Part shown: positions 1-6,195 of the stretch, piece after piece
How positions within the stretch are numbered: position 1 is the stretch's first letter
Layout: each line of letters starts with the position of its first letter
Assembly: GCA_945956945.1 (NCBI GenBank)
Contig: CAMFJO010000010.1
Span: 1-11,265, forward strand
Length of the DNA: 11,265 bases
Direction of reading: 5' to 3'
DNA from: an uncultured Legionellales bacterium
GTDB lineage: Bacteria; Pseudomonadota; Gammaproteobacteria; UBA1113
Translations under genes and position numbers: made by a program
The notes under the pieces: generated by a model
Databases searched by the model: none
What the model was told of the DNA's origin: nothing
Seen by the model: the letters and a program-made list of their open reading frames with translations, nothing else

Positions 1-1580
1 CCGTTAAGGTGACCTTAGGTCCTGCTGGTTGTGTCGTTGCCTTGGATAAAAAATTTGGCTCACCTACTGTCACTAAAGATGGTGTCTCGGTTGCCAAAGA
101 AATAGAATTAAAAGATCCTTTCGAAAACATGGGTGCACAAATGGTGAAAGAAGTTGCCTCGCAAACTTCAGACATCGCAGGCGATGGTACAACCACCGCA
201 ACCGTGTTGGCTGCTAACATGATCAATGAAGGGCTGAAGGGTGTACACGCTGGTCGTAATGCCATGGAAATTAAACGCGGTATTGATTTATGTGTGAATA
301 AAGCCGTAGAAGTACTGAAAAAATTATCACAGGCTTGCACTACCAAAGCTCAAATTAAAAACGTCGGTACTGTGTCAGCGAATGGCGATCCTGAAATCGG
401 CGAAGCGATTGCTGATGCGATGGAAAAAGTCGGTAAAGAAGGGGTTATTACGGTGGAAGAAGGTCAATCCTTCCAAATCGAATTGTCCGTCGTCGAAGGA
501 ATGCAATTTGATCGTGGTTATGTCTCACCTTACTTCGTCACCAATCAACAAAATATGAGTGTAGAATTAGAAAACCCTTATATTTTGATGACCGATAAAA
601 AAATCTCTAACATCCGCGATATGCTGCCAACCTTGGAAGCCGTTGCTAAAGCAGGCCGTTCCTTGTTGTTAATTGCCGAAGATGTTGAAGGTGAAGCCTT
701 GGCTACTTTAGTGGTCAACAATATTCGTGGTATTTTGAAAGTGGCGGCCGTCAAAGCCCCTGGATTTGGCGACAGACGTAAAGCCATGTTACAAGATATT
801 GCTATCTTGACAGCAGGTACCGTGATTTCGGAAGAAACAGGACGTACTTTAGAGTCTGTTACTCTGACAGATTTAGGTACGGCGAAGAAAGTGATCATCA
901 CCAAAGATGAAACCACGCTAGTCTCTGGTTCTGGTAATCCGACTGACATTAAAGCGCGTGTTGATCAAATTCGTGCGCAAATAGAAGATACTTCTTCTGA
1001 TTACGATCGCGAAAAACTACAAGAACGCGTCGCCAAACTATCTGGTGGTGTAGCGGTGATTAAAGTTGGCGCTGCAACGGAAGTTGAAATGAAAGAAAAG
1101 AAAGCGCGCGTTGAAGATGCTTTGCATGCGACACGTGCTGCTGTGGAAGAAGGTATTGTTCCTGGCGGCGGTGTTGCTTTAATTCGTGCAATGCAAGCTT
1201 TGTCTGATTTGAAAGGCGCTAACGACGATCAAAACATCGGTATTGCTATTGCGAAACGCGCAATGACATCGCCAATGCGTCAAATTGTGGTGAATGCTGG
1301 TTATGAACCTGCGATTATTTTGGATAAGATCATGAGTGCTAAAGGTAATGCCGGTTATAATGCCGCCACAGGCGAGCATTGTGATATGGTTGAAGCGGGT
1401 ATTATCGATCCAACCAAAGTAACACGCAGTGCTTTACAAAATGCGGCTTCTGTTGCCGGCATGGTGTTGACCACCGAATGCATCGTGACAGAGCTGAAAG
1501 AAAAAGAAACTGCTGGTGCCGGCGATATGGGCGGCATGGGCGGTATGGGTGGCATGGGCGGTATGGGCGGCATGATGTAA
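1..1580 (+). CDS. groEL: Chaperonin GroEL (Hsp60), 5' end cut by window edge
   Basis: ATP-driven cytosolic chaperonin that folds proteins in a 14-mer with GroES. The frame is already open at base 1: codons from base 3 read V-K-V-T-L-G-P, which aligns with about residue 27 of E. coli GroEL, so the GTG at base 9 is an internal Val codon and roughly 25 residues lie outside the window. Family blocks seen: [12 protein letters not shown] (ATP/Mg site with the catalytic Asp), [26 protein letters not shown] (apical substrate-binding face), [75 protein letters not shown], and a C-terminal GGM-repeat tail. The length is normal for the family. One oddity: the block after TLGP reads [10 protein letters not shown] where E. 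coli has KGRNVVLDKS. groES would be expected just upstream, outside the window. Identity is certain; whether this is the only groEL copy is unknown. Confidence 0.98.
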   Translation, partial: VKVTLGPAGCVVALDKKFGSPTVTKDGVSVAKEIELKDPFENMGAQMVKEVASQTSDIAGDGTTTATVLAANMINEGLKGVHAGRNAMEIKRGIDLCVNKAVEVLKKLSQACTTKAQIKNVGTVSANGDPEIGEAIADAMEKVGKEGVITVEEGQSFQIELSVVEGMQFDRGYVSPYFVTNQQNMSVELENPYILMTDKKISNIRDMLPTLEAVAKAGRSLLLIAEDVEGEALATLVVNNIRGILKVAAVKAPGFGDRRKAMLQDIAILTAGTVISEETGRTLESVTLTDLGTAKKVIITKDETTLVSGSGNPTDIKARVDQIRAQIEDTSSDYDREKLQERVAKLSGGVAVIKVGAATEVEMKEKKARVEDALHATRAAVEEGIVPGGGVALIRAMQALSDLKGANDDQNIGIAIAKRAMTSPMRQIVVNAGYEPAIILDKIMSAKGNAGYNAATGEHCDMVEAGIIDPTKVTRSALQNAASVAGMVLTTECIVTELKEKETAGAGDMGGMGGMGGMGGMGGMM

Positions 1581-1609
1581 ATCAACGTCTTTTTCGCTTA
1601 GCGACGACT

Positions 1610-1638
1610 AAAAGCCCTGCTCTGCAGGGCTTTTTTTA
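1610..1638 (+). terminator. Intrinsic terminator of groEL
   Basis: A 10-bp perfect stem, AAAGCCCTGC (1611-1620) pairing with GCAGGGCTTT (1624-1633), closes a TCT loop and runs into seven T residues (1631-1637). It begins about 30 bases after the groEL stop. This is a textbook Rho-independent terminator, so the lipoprotein and dot genes downstream need their own promoters. Confidence 0.93.
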
Positions 1639-1708
1639 TTCGCCTTATTTTAGATCAAAATTTATCCAAAAAAAATATTTCAACTTTTTTTTATTTTTAC
1701 CCCATCCC

Positions 1709-1721
1709 TAAGAATTCCTTA
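1709..1721. promoter_or_regulatory. LetA/GacA-box-like palindrome
   Basis: The imperfect palindrome TAAGAATTCCTTA resembles the Legionella LetA box (TNAGAAATTTCTNA, from memory) with one base missing, and the GacA element TGTAAG-N6-CTTACA with a 5-base instead of a 6-base spacer. It lies about 35 bases upstream of the structured RNA candidate, where an activator box for an RsmY/RsmZ-type RNA could sit. The match is imperfect and short AT-rich palindromes occur by chance, so this is tentative. Confidence 0.25.
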
Positions 1722-1743
1722 AGATTCATTTGCTAAGCTTAAA

Positions 1744-1806
1744 CCAGCTAAAGGGATTAGCGGAGGTAAAGAACCGACCGCCTATGCAGCGGTCGGCTCA
1801 TCCCCT
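1744..1806 (+). ncRNA. Candidate structured RNA: two hairpins with a loop-tail pseudoknot
   Basis: Hairpin 1 is CC-(bulged A)-GCTAA (1744-1751) with TTAGCGG (1757-1763) and loop AGGGA (1752-1756). A purine-rich single strand, AGGTAAAGAA (1764-1773), follows. Hairpin 2 is CCGACCGC (1774-1781) with GCGGTCGG (1789-1796), 8 bp and GC-rich, with a 7-base loop. After a short linker, TCCC (1801-1804) can pair with GGGA in loop 1, making a pseudoknot; an alternative is a closing helix GGGAT (1753-1757) with ATCCC (1800-1804). The GC content is well above the AT-rich surroundings. It ends about 165 bases before the lipoprotein start and has no T-run directly after it. It could be a riboswitch-like leader or a small RNA: the GGA in loop 1 and the single-stranded GGA at 1763 resemble CsrA/RsmA sites. 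I could not assign it to a known family. Confidence 0.4.
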
Positions 1807-1956
1807 ATGTCTTGTTTATTTAAAACAGAAACTTATTCACACTCCCCTGTTCTTATTTTGTGCGTTTTATCCCCTCAAAAATACAAGATGTTAAGCTAGT
1901 CCTAAACTATCTCGCTATAAAACTGCTTATTTTTGCTACGCTTTAATGAGAGTATG

Positions 1957-1963
1957 AGGGAGA
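1957..1963 (+). promoter_or_regulatory. Shine-Dalgarno that favours the second Met of the lipoprotein
   Basis: AGGGAGA at 1957-1963 lies only 3 bases before the ATG at 1967 but 6 bases before the ATG at 1970. The second Met is therefore the better start. Confidence 0.55.
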
Positions 1964-1969
1964 TGTATG

Positions 1970-2188
1970 ATGAAAAAATTAATGATAATGAGTGTCATGG
2001 GGTTGATGATGCTAAATTTGAGCGCTTGTGATGGGAATGTCACCAAACAAGACGTGGGTACAGCAGCGGGTGCTGTGGCAGGCGGTGTCATCGGGAGCCA
2101 ATTTGGTAGCGGGGCCGGTAATACCGCGGCGACGATTGGCGGTGCCGTAGTCGGTGGCTATATTGGGAATCAATTGACTAAAGATTAG
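1970..2188 (+). CDS. Small glycine-zipper outer-membrane lipoprotein (17-kDa antigen/OsmB-like)
   Basis: A 72-residue protein (73 if the ATG at 1967 is used). The N-terminus is a lipoprotein signal: Lys-Lys, a hydrophobic Met/Leu-rich stretch, then the lipobox L-S-A-C, with Cys21 (counted from the 1967 start) as the predicted lipidated residue. The mature part is a glycine zipper of two Gly/Ala-rich helices: TAAGAVAGGVIGSQFG, then GNTAATIGGAVVGGYIGNQL. This is the arrangement of the Rick_17kDa_Anti/OsmB/SlyB-like families, which sit in the outer membrane and are often stress-induced. It stands alone between a terminator and the dot operon. A link with secretion is not shown by sequence; the family is common in gammaproteobacteria. 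Family assignment is good, function unknown. Confidence 0.85.
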   Translation: MKKLMIMSVMGLMMLNLSACDGNVTKQDVGTAAGAVAGGVIGSQFGSGAGNTAATIGGAVVGGYIGNQLTKD

Positions 2189-2234
2189 CCGTTTTTTTGG
2201 TGAGAACCCAATATAAACCGATCTTAATTCTATG

Positions 2235-2302
2235 CCTTGAGGGTTACGTCGATCACACTACTTTGTTTCTGGTCCTATGACCCTCAAGGTGAAGCTTTCA
2301 CC
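2235..2302. repeat. Long inverted repeat followed by a second hairpin
   Basis: CCTTGAGGGT (2235-2244) and ACCCTCAAGG (2280-2289) are perfect 10-base inverted copies 35 bases apart. Inside, GATCA (2251-2255) can pair with TGGTC (2270-2274), allowing one wobble, so the RNA would extend into a longer hairpin. GGTGAA (2288-2293)/TTCACC (2297-2302) forms a second, partly overlapping 6-bp stem. No T-run follows, so a terminator is unlikely. An operator, a 5'-leader structure or a small mobile-repeat remnant are all possible. Confidence 0.6.
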
Positions 2303-2390
2303 ACACTAACAAATGCTGAATAGTTACCACAAATTTCGCTAAAATTATCCACGAATGCTTCTGGGTCTATGTTTTACTTCCAAATAATAT

Positions 2391-2396
2391 TATAAT
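2391..2396 (+). promoter_or_regulatory. Possible -10 element of the dotHGF operon
   Basis: A perfect TATAAT at 2391-2396, 110 bases before the dotH start. No good -35 lies 16-18 bases upstream (the region reads TCTATGTTTTAC), so it would be activator-dependent if used. This is the only consensus -10 seen in the gap. Confidence 0.35.
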
Positions 2397-2506
2397 CTGT
2401 ATCAATGATATAGTAACCCCAAGCGGGTCCGTGTGCGGTAGAAAGTGGTGTTTACCCACCTTATTCGACCAGTTGGTTTTATTCGTGCATTTTAAGGAAT
2501 AATTGA

Positions 2507-3637
2507 TTGAGGAAACTATTGGCAGGATTAAGTCTGTTGCTCCTATGCCAGGGGATTTACGCTGAAGAAAGCAGCGCTGATCTATTGGGATTGAGTAGCG
2601 CTTCTAGTTTTATTACTGGGGCGCGCCAACAAGTACAATCCAATTCTGTGCCGCCGCAGAATAATTCCACGACGCCAGCACAAAACCCATTAGCCAGTAA
2701 AAATGCACCGACGAGTACGACGGCAGTGAATAGTGGTGATAATGAAGATGAGGATACCGGTGACGCCTCGCCGTCTCCAAGCACGACAGCCTCTACGACA
2801 CCGAGCACACCGCCCACACTACCGCCGGTTAATCCCTGGGTCCCTACGGATAACAATGAAAACTTGGTCAATGCAGGGGCATTCCGTTCTGTATCCCAAG
2901 ATGCATTTCCCTTAAGCCCAGATCAAATCAATGCATTACGTAATATGTTAGATCAAACTCAGCGCGCGCAAGCTGCGGCACCCTATAAAACACCACCCGC
3001 ACCGACTTCTACTTCTTTATCTATCGATCTGGCGCCTGGTGCTGTGCCGCCCGTTATTCGTTTGTCTAAGGGATTTGTTTCTTCATTGGTATTTATCGAT
3101 AGCACTGGCGCGCCCTGGCCTATAGAAGCTTATGATTTGGGTGATCCCTCGGCGTTTAATATCAGCTGGGATAAAAAAGGAAATACTTTAATGGTGCAAG
3201 CGCGTCAGGATTATAGTTACGGTAATCTGGCGGTTAATCTTAAAAATTTAAATACACCGGTGATGTTAACGCTGGTACCAGGACAACGTGTGGTGGATTA
3301 TCGTGTGGATATGCGTGTGCCAGGTCAAGGACCGCAAGCAACGGTATCGATAGGCGATAATTTACCTGCAGCGGCCGATAACCAATTGCTCAATGTTTTA
3401 AACGGTATACCGCCGATGGATGGCGTACGTTTAAAAACTGAAAATGATTTTGCCGAAGTATGGAAAGTAGGTAATATGGTGTATTTACGCAGTGCTTATA
3501 CCTTGTTATCTCCGGCGTGGGTTGCCAAGATGTCCAGTGCGGATGGGATGAATGCCTATAAACTATCGCCCGCACCTTTAGTATTGTTGATGCGGCATGG
3601 GCAGATTGTATCCGTTAAAATAGAGGGGTTGTCATGA
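2507..3637 (+). CDS. dotH: Dot/Icm type IVB secretion core protein DotH (IcmK), TTG start
   Basis: 376 residues, close to the ~360 of Legionella IcmK. DotH is exported and forms part of the outer-membrane core ring with DotC, DotD, DotG and DotF. A signal peptide is visible (RKLLAGLSLLLLCQGIYA, cleavage near A19/E20); the Cys lies in a poor lipobox. Residues about 45-115 are a Ser/Thr/Pro/Asn-rich linker with an acidic patch (DNEDEDTGD). The conserved part starts near 127 and includes LSPDQINALRNMLDQTQRA, LAPGAVPPVIRLSKGFVSSL, FIDSTGAPWPIEAYDLGDPS and TPVMLTLVPGQRVVDYRVD, the hallmark DotH/TraN segment. The start is TTG at 2507: an in-frame TGA ends at 2506, TAAGGA (2493-2498) is well spaced, and only this start gives a full signal peptide. 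The gene opens the dotH-dotG-dotF operon. The plasmid homologue is TraN of IncI plasmids. Confidence 0.93.
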   Translation: MRKLLAGLSLLLLCQGIYAEESSADLLGLSSASSFITGARQQVQSNSVPPQNNSTTPAQNPLASKNAPTSTTAVNSGDNEDEDTGDASPSPSTTASTTPSTPPTLPPVNPWVPTDNNENLVNAGAFRSVSQDAFPLSPDQINALRNMLDQTQRAQAAAPYKTPPAPTSTSLSIDLAPGAVPPVIRLSKGFVSSLVFIDSTGAPWPIEAYDLGDPSAFNISWDKKGNTLMVQARQDYSYGNLAVNLKNLNTPVMLTLVPGQRVVDYRVDMRVPGQGPQATVSIGDNLPAAADNQLLNVLNGIPPMDGVRLKTENDFAEVWKVGNMVYLRSAYTLLSPAWVAKMSSADGMNAYKLSPAPLVLLMRHGQIVSVKIEGLS

Positions 3638-4989
3638 TGGCCAGCCGCTTAGAAAATGTTTCGAAATTATTCTCCAACTTTAGAACGCGTAGTATTATCA
3701 TCGTTACCTTGGTGATATTAGGATTGGCTATTTTGGTGGGTATCATTCGCTTGGTGAATGCACCAAGCCAGTCCAATCCTAGCAATGCAGGCTTGGCCAA
3801 TGCCCCCGTCCAAGCCACCGTACCGGGCTTAAGTAAAACTTCTCCCGAATATGAGAAACTGCAGAAAGAGCTAAACCAACAACGTATTCAACAAGCGCAA
3901 AACACCGGCGGTAGTGCTATTCCCACACTCACTTATCAAAATGATATCCCACAGCAACAGCCAACTGCGGTACAGCCCGATATCGCTGAGACGGATACAG
4001 CCACACCGGATCCCCAAGTAGCTGCTTTGCAAGCGCAAGTCGCAGAACAAGCGCAACAACTTCAACAAGCGAATACTGAACAAATACAGCAGGCAACTGT
4101 GGATAAAAGTGGTGCGATGCGTGCTCAAGCACAGCAACTATTACAAGCCTGGGGGCAATCACCGAATCAGGTTTATGAAGTAGGGGCCGAAGACGAACAA
4201 GCAGCAACCGATGCTGCGGCAGCTAGCGCCGCTGCAGCACGAATGGCTTCCCAGCAAGCCTTGCCTGCCATGATTAAGGCGGGTGATATTCAATTTGCGG
4301 TATTAAATACCGAGATCAATTCCGATGAACCCGGTCCTGTCATGGCCACGGTTGTGTTGGGGCCTTATAAGGGCGCTAAGTTATTGGGTAGTTTGCAAAC
4401 AAGCAAATCCTTACCCGGTACCAATGGTGCTGAGGCAGTCGTGATACAATTTAATGTGATGAGCATAGCCGATGCCAATCGTAGCATTGGCATTTCTGCG
4501 GTCGCAATCGATCCCAATACTGCCCGTACGGCTTTGGCCAGTGATGTGGATCATCATTATATGTTGCGTTATGGTTCTTTGTTTGCTTCCTCTTTCTTGG
4601 AAGGTTATGGTAATGCTGGATTACAAGCGGGTTCTAGCGTGACGCAAAATCAGGATGGAGGAACCTTCACGACCTATCCCGATGCCGATCCGAGACGAGA
4701 AACAGCCGCAGCCTTTGGCCAAGTAGGGCAAAACTGGGGGCAACAATTGGGTGATACCTTTAATAGACCTAATACCATCACGGTCCATGCAGGTACAGGA
4801 TTAGGAATTTTATTTTTAAACGATGTTACGTCCCAGGGTGCTTCGGCAAGTACGGCACAGGCTATTTCAACCAAGATAGCGCAAGATCAAATAGCCGCCA
4901 ATAATGTGACGACATCGAATGTATTGCCTATCGATCAGGCACAAAATCAATTAGTTCAGCCTGTGCCTAGTGCACAGAGCGGGCAATAA
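3634..4989 (+). CDS. dotG: Dot/Icm core channel protein DotG (IcmE), short form without the repeat domain
   Basis: 451 residues, against roughly 1050 in Legionella. DotG is the VirB10-like backbone linking the inner membrane to the outer core. Seen in order: an N-terminal cytoplasmic segment matching the Legionella start (SRLENVSKLFSNFRTR), one membrane helix (about 20-40), a conserved juxtamembrane block ending TGGSAIPTL (91-99), a Gln/Ala-rich predicted coiled coil (about 128-210), and a VirB10/TrbI-type C-domain (211-400) with IKAGDIQFAVLNTEINSDEP, AIDPNTARTALAS, YGSLFASSFLEGYGNA and GTGLGILFLNDVTS. A tail of about 50 residues follows that I do not recall in Legionella DotG. The Cys- and Gly-rich repeats between TGGSAIPT and the coiled coil are missing entirely, with no frameshift. 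The first ATG (3634) overlaps the dotH stop as ATGA; the second (3637) better matches the family start and has GAGGGG 8 bases upstream. The plasmid homologue is TraO. Confidence 0.95.
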   Translation: MMASRLENVSKLFSNFRTRSIIIVTLVILGLAILVGIIRLVNAPSQSNPSNAGLANAPVQATVPGLSKTSPEYEKLQKELNQQRIQQAQNTGGSAIPTLTYQNDIPQQQPTAVQPDIAETDTATPDPQVAALQAQVAEQAQQLQQANTEQIQQATVDKSGAMRAQAQQLLQAWGQSPNQVYEVGAEDEQAATDAAAASAAAARMASQQALPAMIKAGDIQFAVLNTEINSDEPGPVMATVVLGPYKGAKLLGSLQTSKSLPGTNGAEAVVIQFNVMSIADANRSIGISAVAIDPNTARTALASDVDHHYMLRYGSLFASSFLEGYGNAGLQAGSSVTQNQDGGTFTTYPDADPRRETAAAFGQVGQNWGQQLGDTFNRPNTITVHAGTGLGILFLNDVTSQGASASTAQAISTKIAQDQIAANNVTTSNVLPIDQAQNQLVQPVPSAQSGQ

Positions 4990-5002
4990 ATAGGATGATG
5001 AT

Positions 5003-6127
5003 ATGAGCGATCTAAACCATCATGACGAAGAGGAATATCATTTTGATGATAGCGAAAGTTTTGACTTTGGCGAACACGATAATACAGCGGAAGAAGAATT
5101 CATCAGTGATGAGAACATCATAGAAGATGCTAATAATGATAACAAAGGCTGGGAGAATGAACGTGCTGTAGCCGCGTCTAATAAAGCCAAAGACCCTGAT
5201 ATAAAGAAAAAAATAATCATGGGGGTAGGCATTGTTATCCTGTTGGTGGCCGGTTATTATTTTATGGCTCCGCGTGGTGGCGCACCCAAAACTTCTACGG
5301 CTATTCCTGCTGTCGCTCAAAATAATAACCCTCAAGCAGAAGCGGCAACGCCGGTGGCGGCGACGACACCCGTGACGAATGACACAACAGCCACCAATAA
5401 TCAGCCACCAACAAATAATACGAATGATACCATGGATAATGCTAGCGCCAGTACCGCTTTAGACAATACAACGGATGATTCTTGGTTAGAGGGTAGCGAT
5501 ACAGCGTCATCGCCGAGTACTGCAGCTCCCCCGCTTAGCACTGCAACTAACACAGCTACGCCCTCGACTGATAATGCTCCTGCACCTTCAACAGCGGCAT
5601 CGACAAATACCTCAAGCGATGTGCCCAATGACAATAGTATGCAAATGGAACTACAAACTTTGAATACGCAAAATCAGACATTGACGCTCAAACTACAACA
5701 GGTAACGGCGCAAAGTGAAGCGGCTGCAGCACGCGCTGCAAGCTTGGAAAAAACAGTGGCGCAATTGCAAGCGCAAGTGAACAAGATGAATCAAATGCTT
5801 CAAGGAGGCGGCGCAGGTACACAGAACTCACCGCCGCCCTTAACGCGTTCTCCTACACCTGCGCGCACTATGGAGGCTGCTGCACCTTCTAGTAGCGCTA
5901 CTCCTACAAGCACAGCTAGCCAAAGTAAATCAGCTGTAGCGTATTATGTTCAGGCGATTATTCCCGGTCGTGCCTGGATTGCGGATAGCAATGGCCACAT
6001 CGTTACAGTGACACAAGGCGATCGCTTTGAAGCTTTAAATACCACGGTGAGAGACATTGATCCTATCAATGGTATTGTAACCTTGAGTGATGGTCGCCAG
6101 ATTGAATATGGTATGGTCGCACAGTAA
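5003..6127 (+). CDS. dotF: Dot/Icm inner-membrane protein DotF (IcmG), enlarged linker
   Basis: 374 residues, against about 270 in Legionella. DotF is a bitopic inner-membrane protein that contacts the core complex and has been linked to effector recognition. Seen: a strongly acidic cytoplasmic N-domain (1-65, Asp/Glu/His-rich), one membrane helix (about 71-89), a Thr/Ala/Asn/Pro low-complexity linker (about 92-212) that accounts for the extra length, a coiled coil (about 213-267), a second Pro/Ser linker, and the conserved C-terminal domain (about 314-374) with YYVQAIIPGRAWIADSNG, TVTQGDRF and DGRQIEYG. It starts 13 bases after dotG with AGGA 7 bases before the ATG, in the same operon. The next gene in Legionella, icmC/dotE, is absent: parB faces it on the other strand. 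The plasmid homologue is TraP. Confidence 0.9.
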   Translation: MSDLNHHDEEEYHFDDSESFDFGEHDNTAEEEFISDENIIEDANNDNKGWENERAVAASNKAKDPDIKKKIIMGVGIVILLVAGYYFMAPRGGAPKTSTAIPAVAQNNNPQAEAATPVAATTPVTNDTTATNNQPPTNNTNDTMDNASASTALDNTTDDSWLEGSDTASSPSTAAPPLSTATNTATPSTDNAPAPSTAASTNTSSDVPNDNSMQMELQTLNTQNQTLTLKLQQVTAQSEAAAARAASLEKTVAQLQAQVNKMNQMLQGGGAGTQNSPPPLTRSPTPARTMEAAAPSSSATPTSTASQSKSAVAYYVQAIIPGRAWIADSNGHIVTVTQGDRFEALNTTVRDIDPINGIVTLSDGRQIEYGMVAQ

Positions 6128-6172
6128 GGACTCGACTGTACCCATATCAACTGCGAATTTAAAATTTTAACC

Positions 6173-6195
6173 GGGGTCCTTACTGATCGGACCCC
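6173..6195. terminator. Hairpin between convergent dotF and parB, overlapping the parB stop
   Basis: GGGGTCC (6173-6179) pairs with GGACCCC (6189-6195) around a 9-base loop. On the + strand it is followed by TTTAT. On the - strand it is followed by GG and then TTAAAATTTT. The parB stop codon (6180-6182) lies in the loop. It probably works as a two-way terminator, though the T-runs are weak. Confidence 0.5.

Larger units (their letters stand above)
1641..1966. other. Intergenic region between groEL terminator and lipoprotein gene
   Basis: There is no credible coding frame here. The stretch is AT-rich except for the hairpin region at 1744-1806. It also holds a weak inverted repeat AACAG (1824-1828)/CTGTT (1847-1851) followed by CTTATTTT, and a -10-like TATAAA at 1916-1921 within GCTATAAA. 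That -10 has no convincing -35, but it is well placed (about 45 bases) for the lipoprotein start. Confidence 0.6.
2189..2506. other. Intergenic region between lipoprotein gene and dotH
   Basis: There is no coding frame beyond about 10 codons. A 7-T run at 2192-2198 follows a weak CTAA/TTAG stem (2178-2188) and may terminate the lipoprotein transcript. It is followed by the inverted repeat at 2235-2289, a second small hairpin, and a -10-like TATAAT before dotH. The canonical upstream neighbour of dotH, icmL/dotI, is absent. Confidence 0.7.

Noticed and set aside
9..11. GTG at base 9 as a true groEL start
   Set aside because: The upstream codons in the window continue the GroEL family sequence (A-V-K-V), and the equatorial N-terminus would be missing; this is only the window edge.
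578..949. Long antisense frame inside groEL, and similar frames inside the dot genes and the ATP-grasp gene
   Set aside because: These have no family features or ribosome sites and are explained by the codon bias of the real genes on the opposite strand.
2223..2231. CTTAATTCT as a PmrA site for the dot operon
   Set aside because: It matches 7 of 9 bases, has no tandem partner, and lies about 280 bases from dotH, too far for a normal activator site.
2424..2462. Stretch GGGTCCGTGTGCGGTAGAAA and following bases, reminiscent of group II intron domain V
   Set aside because: The two arms do not pair beyond GGGT/ACCC, no domain VI or maturase gene is present, and the similarity is only in word content.
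2507..6127. Conjugative IncI-type traN-traO-traP instead of dot/icm genes
   Set aside because: The gene order is the same, but the DotG and DotH blocks match the Dot/Icm versions closely (FSNFRTR start, NTARTALAS, LASSxFL-type block) and no other tra genes are seen. The parB alone is not enough to call a plasmid.
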